Source of the DNA: Pseudomonadota bacterium
GTDB lineage: Bacteria; Pseudomonadota; Alphaproteobacteria; Sphingomonadales; Sphingomonadaceae
NCBI GenBank assembly: GCA_023386515.1
Contig: JAEWJQ010000193.1
Location: 1 to 5,174, forward strand
DNA: 5,174 bases
Direction: 5' to 3'
Part shown: in pieces, positions 1 to 5,174 of the stretch
Position numbering within the stretch: the first letter of the stretch is position 1
Layout: every line of letters begins with the position of its first letter
The notes under the pieces: model-generated
The model's database searches: none
The model's input: only the letters and a program-made list of their open reading frames with translations
Told to the model about the DNA's origin: nothing
Made by a program: the position numbers and the translations under genes

Positions 1-1867
1 GTCGCGCACCATGCCGGTGATCCAGAGCACCCAGCTCGGCCCTGGCCGCAACAAGCTGTTTATCCGCGGCATCGCCGACAGCAGCTTCGCGGGCACGACG
101 CAATCGACCGCCAGCGTGTATCTGGACGACGTCCAGCTCAACGCGTCCGGCGCCGATCCCGGCCTGCGCCTCTACGATATCGCCAGCGTCGAGGTCATGG
201 AGGGGCCCCAGGGCACGCTGTACGGCGCCGGTGCGATCGGCGGCGTCGTGCGATTGACCACCAACGCACCCGACCTGCGCCATGCCGGCGGCATGGTGAC
301 GGCGGGGCTGGTCGCGACGGAGCACGGCATGCCCGGCGCCGATCTCGCGGCGATGCTCAACGTTCCGGTGACGGACACGCTCGGCCTGCGCGCGGTCGGC
401 TATGTCGCGCGGGACGGCGGCTATATCGACGATCCCCGGCGCCGCCTCGACGACACCAACGCGGTCCGTACCGAGGGCGGCCGGTTGGCCGGACGCTGGC
501 AGCCGGGCGGCGGCTGGCGGATCGATGCCAGCGGCGCGATCCAGACGATCCATGCCCGCGACGGCCAATATGCCGAGCCCGCCTTCGGTCCGCTCGCGCA
601 TGCCGCCCTCGTCGCCCAGCCGTTCGACAGCCGGTTCCTGTTCGGCCGGCTAGTGGCGACCCACGATTGGGAGAGCGGCCTGTCGCTGTTCGTCTCCGCC
701 GGCGCGGCGCGGCTGACGACGGGGGACACGTTCGACGCGACCGCGCCCTCCCCGCGCGCGCTGCCGACTCTCTATCATGCCCAAAATGCCAAGACTTTGC
801 TGTCGCAGGAGACCCGCCTGTCGCGCACGCTGCCGGACGGGCGCCAGTGGCTGGTCGGCTATACGCTGATCAGCGACAAATCGATCCTCAGCCGCTCCGT
901 CGAGGCGCAGGGCCGCGAGGCGGACATCGCCGGCGTCAGCAACGTCACCCGACAGGCTTCGGTGTTCGGCGAGGCGACCCTCCCCGTCACGCCGGCGCTG
1001 GCCCTCACCACCGGGCTGCGCTGGACCGCGGCACGGGTCGATGGCGAACCGTCGAGCACGCCGCGCGGCGGCAGCTTCATCCGCGGCCGGTCGACCCAGC
1101 GCTTCGATCCGACCGTCGCCCTCTCCTACCGGCTGGCGTCGCGCCTGGCCGCCTTCGCCCGCTTCCAGACCGGCTTTCGCACCGGCGGCCTCGCCGTGGC
1201 GCAGGGCGTCGGCCGGGTCGCCAATTACAAGCCCGACTCGATCGTCACCGGCGAGCTGGGGTTGCGCCGGCTGCGCAGCGGCACCACCGGACTCGCCCTG
1301 TCGACGAGCATTTCGACCGCCTTCTGGCGCGACATCCAGGCCGATCTGATCAACCGTCGCGGCGCGCCCTACACCAGCAACATCGGCAACGCCGTGATCC
1401 ATACGGTGGAGGGCACCGCGGATTGGGTGCCAATCGCCGGCCTGTCGCTGACCGGCGCGTTGCTCTACACCGAAAACCGGGTGTCCGGCGCAATCGCGGA
1501 TCAGTCGCGTCTCGCCAATCGCCGCCTGCCCGACACGCCGCCGCTCGCCGGCAATGCCGCCATTGCCTATGCCTGGAACCGGAATGCGGTGTGGCGGCCG
1601 CGGATCGGCGCGACCGCCGCCTATGTCGGCCGGTCGGTGCTGGGCACGGGTGACCTGCTCGACGTCAGCCAGGGCCGCTATTGGAGCCTCGGTGTCTCTG
1701 CCGGCCTGCGCTGGCGCAATCTCGATACGACGCTCGGCGTCGACAATCTGACCGACACGGCGGCCAGCCGCTTCGCCTATGGCAACCCCTTCCGGCTGGC
1801 GATGCGCGACCAGACGACGCCGCCGCGTCCGCTCAATGTCCGACTCGGCATTACCGCCAACTGGTGA
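1..1867 (+). CDS. TonB-dependent outer-membrane receptor, N-terminus missing (partial)
   Basis: The frame is open from base 2 and ends in TGA at 1865-1867, so about 621 residues are visible and the true start lies upstream. The ATG at 11 falls inside the plug domain and is not the start. Numbering from that Met, the plug shows the FIRGI segment (residues 17-21), a VYLDDV strand (36-41) and the hallmark [19 protein letters not shown] (60-78). The rest, about 530 residues, is the beta-barrel, with typical repeat elements such as GFRTGG (about 1171-1188), [15 protein letters not shown] and [12 protein letters not shown]. Near the end are DNLTD and a final aromatic residue (ITANW), as expected of a barrel recognised for outer-membrane assembly. 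Family members import iron chelates, vitamin B12, glycans or other scarce solutes using TonB-ExbBD energy; the substrate cannot be read here. The plug style ([15 protein letters not shown]) resembles receptors that carry an N-terminal STN signalling domain, but that region is outside the window. The barrel is intact, with no frameshift. Confidence 0.95.
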   Translation, partial: SRTMPVIQSTQLGPGRNKLFIRGIADSSFAGTTQSTASVYLDDVQLNASGADPGLRLYDIASVEVMEGPQGTLYGAGAIGGVVRLTTNAPDLRHAGGMVTAGLVATEHGMPGADLAAMLNVPVTDTLGLRAVGYVARDGGYIDDPRRRLDDTNAVRTEGGRLAGRWQPGGGWRIDASGAIQTIHARDGQYAEPAFGPLAHAALVAQPFDSRFLFGRLVATHDWESGLSLFVSAGAARLTTGDTFDATAPSPRALPTLYHAQNAKTLLSQETRLSRTLPDGRQWLVGYTLISDKSILSRSVEAQGREADIAGVSNVTRQASVFGEATLPVTPALALTTGLRWTAARVDGEPSSTPRGGSFIRGRSTQRFDPTVALSYRLASRLAAFARFQTGFRTGGLAVAQGVGRVANYKPDSIVTGELGLRRLRSGTTGLALSTSISTAFWRDIQADLINRRGAPYTSNIGNAVIHTVEGTADWVPIAGLSLTGALLYTENRVSGAIADQSRLANRRLPDTPPLAGNAAIAYAWNRNAVWRPRIGATAAYVGRSVLGTGDLLDVSQGRYWSLGVSAGLRWRNLDTTLGVDNLTDTAASRFAYGNPFRLAMRDQTTPPRPLNVRLGITANW

Positions 1868-1913
1868 GCATCTGGAAAAGTCTGCGCGCTTCGACTATGT
1901 GCGCGGGCCTCCC

Positions 1914-3242
1914 ATGGCAACGAAACTTCCTCTCCCGCCGCGGGTCGGCATGGTGTCGCTCGGCTGTCCGAAGAATCTGGTCGACAGCGAACGCATCCTG
2001 ACCCAGCTCCGCTCCGACGGCTATCAGATGTCGGCCGATTACGCCGGCGCTGACGTCGTGCTGGTCAACACCTGCGGCTTTCTCGATTCCGCCAAGGAAG
2101 AGAGCCTGGAGGCGATCGGCGAGGCGATCAAGGAAAACGGCCGTGTCATCGTAACCGGCTGCATGGGCAAGGAAGCCGAGGCGATCCGCGCCCGCTTTCC
2201 CGACGTGCTCGCCGTCACCGGCGCGCATCAATATGAGCAGGTTGTCGAGGCGGTGCATGCCGCGGCGCCCGCCAATCTGTCGCCCTATCTCGACCTGATC
2301 CCCGACGCCGGCCTGAAGCTGACGCCGCGGCACTACAGTTATCTCAAGATCTCGGAGGGCTGCAACCATCGCTGCTCCTTCTGCATCATCCCGAGCCTGC
2401 GCGGCGACCTCGTCAGCCGTCGCCCGGACGCGATCCTGCGCGAGGCGGAGAAACTGGTCGCCGCCGGCACGCGCGAGCTGCTGGTGATCAGCCAGGACAC
2501 CAGCGCCTATGGCATCGACATCCGCAAGGAGCCGCGGCTGTGGCAGGGCCGGGAAATCGTGCCGCACATGACCGATTTGGCGCGCGAACTGGGCCGGATC
2601 GCGCCCTGGGTGCGGCTGCATTACGTCTACCCCTATCCGCACGTCGACCAGGTCATTCCGCTGATGGCGGAGGGTTTGGTGCTCCCCTATCTCGACATCC
2701 CGTTCCAGCATGCCGCGCCGTCGGTGCTCAAGCGCATGAAGCGCCCGGGAAACGACGCCAAGGTGCTGCAGCGCATCCATCAATGGCGCGAGGTCTGCCC
2801 GGACATCGCGATCCGCTCGACCTTCGTCGTCGGCTTCCCCGGCGAGACGGAGGAGGACTTCGACTATCTGCTCGACTGGCTCGACGAAGCGCAGCTGGAC
2901 CGCGTCGGCGCTTTCCGCTTCGAGCCGGTCGAGGGCGCGGCGGCCAACGCTTTGCCCGATCCGGTGCCGGAAGAGGTCAAGGAAGAACGCTACGCCCGCA
3001 TCATGGAGAAGACCGCGGCGATCTCGGCCGCCAAGCTGCAGGCGAAGATCGGCCGCACGCTGCCCGTCATCATCGACGAGGTCGGCGACGAGGGCGCGAC
3101 GGGCCGCAGCCAAGCGGATGCACCGGAGATCGACGGCCAGGTCTTCCTGCGCGATGCCGCACATCTCGCGGCCGGGGACATCGTGCCGGTGGTGATCGAG
3201 GATGCGGACGAGCACGACCTGTACGGCGTACCCACCGCCTGA
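1914..3242 (+). CDS. rimO: Ribosomal protein S12 methylthiotransferase RimO
   Basis: Cytoplasmic radical-SAM enzyme that adds a beta-methylthio group to the conserved aspartate of ribosomal protein S12 (Asp88 in E. coli numbering). The start at 1914 gives 442 residues, matching the usual RimO length of about 440. The N-terminal methylthiotransferase domain carries three cluster-binding cysteines, C18 (SLGCPKN), C54 (NTCGF) and C83 (TGCMGKE). The radical-SAM domain has the CxxxCxxC motif C150/C154/C157 within [18 protein letters not shown], followed by LDIPFQHA (260-267), LKRMKRPG (272-279) and VVGFPGET (305-312). A C-terminal TRAM domain, from about residue 378, contains [12 protein letters not shown] (397-408), the motif that separates RimO from the tRNA enzyme MiaB. 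The frame extends upstream to an ATG at 1779, but that would overlap the receptor and add an arginine-rich tail foreign to the family. An in-frame GTG at 1899 is possible but less likely. No good Shine-Dalgarno precedes 1914. All key residues are present. Confidence 0.97.
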   Translation: MATKLPLPPRVGMVSLGCPKNLVDSERILTQLRSDGYQMSADYAGADVVLVNTCGFLDSAKEESLEAIGEAIKENGRVIVTGCMGKEAEAIRARFPDVLAVTGAHQYEQVVEAVHAAAPANLSPYLDLIPDAGLKLTPRHYSYLKISEGCNHRCSFCIIPSLRGDLVSRRPDAILREAEKLVAAGTRELLVISQDTSAYGIDIRKEPRLWQGREIVPHMTDLARELGRIAPWVRLHYVYPYPHVDQVIPLMAEGLVLPYLDIPFQHAAPSVLKRMKRPGNDAKVLQRIHQWREVCPDIAIRSTFVVGFPGETEEDFDYLLDWLDEAQLDRVGAFRFEPVEGAAANALPDPVPEEVKEERYARIMEKTAAISAAKLQAKIGRTLPVIIDEVGDEGATGRSQADAPEIDGQVFLRDAAHLAAGDIVPVVIEDADEHDLYGVPTA

Positions 3243-3308
3243 GGCGCGAGGCTTACGGATAACAACGTCGCCATTGCGCGCACGCCCGCTTTCTGGTTCC
3301 GTGCCGCG

Positions 3309-4706
3309 ATGCTTCGTAGCCTGATCGTCGCCGCCCTCGTCGCGGCGCCCGCCCCCGCCTTCGCGCAAGCGCTCACCCCTGACGAGAATGCGAAGATCGA
3401 GAAGATCGTCGCGGACACGCTGCGCGACACGGGCGTGCCCTCGGCCTCGGTCGCCGTGGTCCGCGACGGCCGCATCGTACTCGCCAAGGCTTATGGCAAG
3501 CAATCGGAGACGGCGAAGACCGCCGATCCGAAGGCGATGTACCAGATCGCCTCCATCTCCAAGCAATTCACCGCCGCAGCGATCCTGTTGCTGGAGGACG
3601 AGGGCAAGCTCAAACTCGACGACCCGGTCAGCAAATACGTCTCCGGCGTGACCGAGGGCGACCGGATCACGATCCGCCAGCTGCTCAGCCACACGTCCGG
3701 CCTGCGCGACTATTGGCCGCAGGATTACAGCTTCAAGGCAATGGCGACGCCGGTCACGCCGCGCGAGATCGTCCGGCGCTGGGGATCGGAGCGGCTCGAC
3801 TTCCAGCCCGGCACGCAATGGCAATATTCCAACACCGGCTATGTCGTTGCCGGCATGATCGTCGAGAAGGTCTCGGGCCAGCCGCTGCTGTCGTTCCTGC
3901 AGCAGCGCGTCTTCGCGCCGCTCGGCATCCGCGCGATCGATCAGGACAAGGCGATCGGGCCGGGCTTTCCCCAGGGGTACAAGCGCTATGCGCTCGGCCC
4001 CGTCCGCGTCGAGACTCCCGCCGCGCCCGGCTGGCTCTATGCCGCGGGCGAGCTGGCGATGAGCGCCGAGGATCTGGCGAAATGGGACGTCGCCCGGATC
4101 AACCGCTCGCTGTTGCCGGCCGACGACTGGCAGGCGCAGGAGACGGAGATCAAGCTGAATGACGGCTCCGGTACCGGCTACGGGCTGGGCGTCGACGTCG
4201 GCGTGCGCGACGGCCGACCGATCGTCGAACACGGCGGTGAGGCTGTCGGCTTCCTGTCGGAGAACATCGTCTATCCGAAAGATCGCACCGCCATCGTCGT
4301 GCTGACCAACGCCTGGTTCGCCGACGCCCAATCCCGCATCGCCAACGGCATCGCCAAGGTGGTGCTTCCCGCCCCTGCCTCCGCCATTTCCGGCGATGCC
4401 GAGGCGCTGACGCAGGCGCGCAAGGTATTCGACCAGCTGCGCGGCGGCACGCTCGATCGCGCGCTGCTGACCGAAGACGCCAATTTCTATTTCACCCCGG
4501 CTGCACAAGCGGACTACCGCGCCAGCCTGACGCCGCTCGGCGAGCCGACCGGCTTCACCCAGGTGGGCCGCGCGCGACTGCGTGGCGGCTTCGTCTATCG
4601 CGGCTTCCGCGTCTCCTATCCCGACCGCACCTTGTCGATCGCGACCTTCGCGCTGCCCGGCGTCGGCCAGCCGTTCGAACAATTTCTGGTGAGCCCCGCA
4701 CAATGA
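3309..4706 (+). CDS. Exported serine hydrolase, class C beta-lactamase / penicillin-binding-protein family
   Basis: A 465-residue protein. Residues 1-19 form a signal peptide: a basic R3, a hydrophobic core, and an AFA cleavage site before Q20, so the enzyme probably acts in the periplasm or outside the cell. The catalytic motifs of the serine beta-lactamase superfamily are all visible: S82-x-x-K85 (SISK, the nucleophile and general base), Y173-S-N175, and H308-G-G310 in place of KTG. LLSHTSGL (125-132) is a further family signature. After about residue 345 comes an extra C-terminal segment of roughly 120 residues that I cannot assign. Known relatives include D-aminopeptidases, D,D-carboxypeptidases, esterases and AmpC; these motifs do not tell them apart, so calling it a resistance beta-lactamase is not justified. 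The ATG at 3309 is the first canonical start after the rimO stop and begins the signal peptide exactly; no strong ribosome-binding site is seen. The gene overlaps the next one by four bases. Confidence 0.92.
   Translation: MLRSLIVAALVAAPAPAFAQALTPDENAKIEKIVADTLRDTGVPSASVAVVRDGRIVLAKAYGKQSETAKTADPKAMYQIASISKQFTAAAILLLEDEGKLKLDDPVSKYVSGVTEGDRITIRQLLSHTSGLRDYWPQDYSFKAMATPVTPREIVRRWGSERLDFQPGTQWQYSNTGYVVAGMIVEKVSGQPLLSFLQQRVFAPLGIRAIDQDKAIGPGFPQGYKRYALGPVRVETPAAPGWLYAAGELAMSAEDLAKWDVARINRSLLPADDWQAQETEIKLNDGSGTGYGLGVDVGVRDGRPIVEHGGEAVGFLSENIVYPKDRTAIVVLTNAWFADAQSRIANGIAKVVLPAPASAISGDAEALTQARKVFDQLRGGTLDRALLTEDANFYFTPAAQADYRASLTPLGEPTGFTQVGRARLRGGFVYRGFRVSYPDRTLSIATFALPGVGQPFEQFLVSPAQ
4688..4706 (+). 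promoter_or_regulatory. Shine-Dalgarno-like site and ATGA stop/start overlap
   Basis: GGTGAG at 4688-4693 lies nine bases before ATG 4703 and can pair partly with the 16S rRNA 3' end. The ATG shares bases with the TGA (4704-4706) that ends the serine hydrolase. This arrangement is typical of translational coupling, in which ribosomes ending the first gene restart on the second. It also supports 4703 as the true start of the M17 gene. Confidence 0.5.
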
Positions 4707-5174
4707 TCGAGTTCGCGCCGCTGCTGCAGCCGGATCGCGGCCAGTCCGCGCGGGCGATCCATGTCGTCCATCCCGACGCCTATGCCGATTGGCTATCCCA
4801 CCAACCGGTGCGGGTGCGCACCGCAGTGGCGGCGCACGGCCTGACCGGCAAGGCCGGCGACCGGGCGGTGCTGCCCGGCGAGGCGGCGGACGACTGGGCG
4901 ATGCTGCTCGTCTGCAACGAACCCCTCGACTCACCCTGGCGGATCGCGTCGCTGGCATCGACGCTGCCGGCGGGGACCTATCGGCTGGCAACCGGGGAAG
5001 TCGGCGCTGCGGGGCTCGGCTGGCTGCTCGCCCAGCATCGCTTCGACCGCTACCGCAGCAGCGCGTCGGAGGCCGGCCCCCGCGTCCTGCTGACCACCGA
5101 AGCGGCGGCGATCGACGAAACGGTGCGCCTCGCCGCGGCGACCGCGACCGTCCGCGACCTGGTCAACATCGGCG
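4703..5174 (+). CDS. Leucyl aminopeptidase family (M17) protein, C-terminus missing (partial)
   Basis: The frame opens at ATG 4703, overlapping the hydrolase stop, and stays open to the right edge (157 codons). It begins MIEFAPLLQP. Around residues 106-116 it has GWLLAQHRFDR, resembling the G-x-x-L-x-x-Y/H-x-F-D-x-Y segment of M17 aminopeptidases. It then has RVLL followed by an alanine-rich helix ending RDLVN (151-155), which in the family leads into the catalytic domain. The visible part is therefore the non-catalytic N-terminal domain; the two-metal site and the NTDAEGR motif would lie beyond the window. Family members are usually cytoplasmic zinc- or manganese-dependent enzymes that remove N-terminal residues from peptides; no signal peptide is seen here. 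The family call rests on recognised segments rather than catalytic residues, and so is less certain than for the other genes. Coupling to the hydrolase suggests a shared role in peptide turnover, which is inference. Confidence 0.8.
   Translation, partial: MIEFAPLLQPDRGQSARAIHVVHPDAYADWLSHQPVRVRTAVAAHGLTGKAGDRAVLPGEAADDWAMLLVCNEPLDSPWRIASLASTLPAGTYRLATGEVGAAGLGWLLAQHRFDRYRSSASEAGPRVLLTTEAAAIDETVRLAAATATVRDLVNIG

Noticed and set aside
650..1402. A 250-codon open frame on the - strand inside the receptor gene
   Set aside because: It is also in codon register with the sense gene, and is explained by the same lack of TTA, CTA and TCA codons. The receptor barrel motifs on the + strand are convincing.
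667..1653. A 328-codon + strand frame overlapping the receptor
   Set aside because: The product is dominated by Arg, Ala, Pro and Gly with no domain pattern, as expected of an out-of-frame reading of GC-rich coding DNA. The same holds for 2540-3262 within rimO and 3713-4162 within the hydrolase.
1882..1906. Inverted repeat CGCGC...GCGCG as a possible terminator
   Set aside because: The stem is only 5 bp, made of simple GC alternation, and is not followed by a run of T.
1779..1913. Upstream start for rimO at ATG 1779
   Set aside because: It would overlap the receptor end by 89 bases and add 45 mostly arginine-rich residues not found in RimO. The start at 1914 gives the expected length and places the first cysteine at residue 18.
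3256..3308. Possible promoter (GATAAC as a -10-like box) before the hydrolase
   Set aside because: No -35-like hexamer is found at proper spacing upstream, and a single weak hexamer is not enough to call a promoter.
3309..4706. Calling the hydrolase an AmpC antibiotic-resistance beta-lactamase
   Set aside because: The SxxK, YxN and HxG motifs are shared by esterases, D-aminopeptidases and carboxypeptidases. HGG replaces the KTG motif typical of true AmpC enzymes, and no ampR-like regulator is in view.
1851..4991. A 1046-codon open frame on the - strand opposite rimO and the serine hydrolase
   Set aside because: Its codons are exactly in register with the + strand codons of both genes, so its stops would appear only where the sense strand uses TTA, CTA or TCA, codons this GC-rich genome avoids. 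Its product is rich in Arg, Asp, Ala and Gly with no recognisable domain, while both sense genes have complete catalytic motifs.

Overview
This 5.2 kb window is GC-rich and densely coding, with every gene on the + strand. By eye, third codon positions are strongly G/C, and TTA, CTA and TCA codons are essentially absent from the genes. The protein sequences look like those of an alphaproteobacterium, most likely a sphingomonad (Sphingomonadales): a large TonB-dependent receptor, a RimO with typical family motifs, and a secreted beta-lactamase-family serine hydrolase next to an M17 peptidase. The taxonomic call is inference from protein style, not from a database search.

Layout. (1) Positions 1-1867 hold the 3' part of a TonB-dependent outer-membrane receptor; its N-terminus lies upstream of the window. 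(2) After 46 bases comes rimO (1914-3242), complete, encoding the radical-SAM enzyme that methylthiolates ribosomal protein S12. (3) After 66 bases comes a complete exported serine hydrolase of the class C beta-lactamase/penicillin-binding-protein superfamily (3309-4706). (4) Its stop codon overlaps, as ATGA, the start of an M17 leucyl-aminopeptidase-family protein (4703 onwards), which runs off the right edge before its catalytic domain. No stretch longer than 66 bases lacks a gene. I see no tRNA, rRNA, insertion sequence, CRISPR array or convincing intrinsic terminator.

How the genes relate. The ATGA overlap makes the hydrolase and the aminopeptidase very likely co-transcribed and translationally coupled. 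Together they could act in peptide or peptidoglycan-fragment breakdown, one in the periplasm and one in the cytoplasm, but that is inference. rimO is a housekeeping modification gene and may share a transcript with the hydrolase because of the short gap. The receptor has no visible functional link to rimO; the tight spacing is typical of compact genomes. I find no evidence of a previously undescribed system. The very long antisense reading frame is explained by codon usage, and the findings listed are modest.
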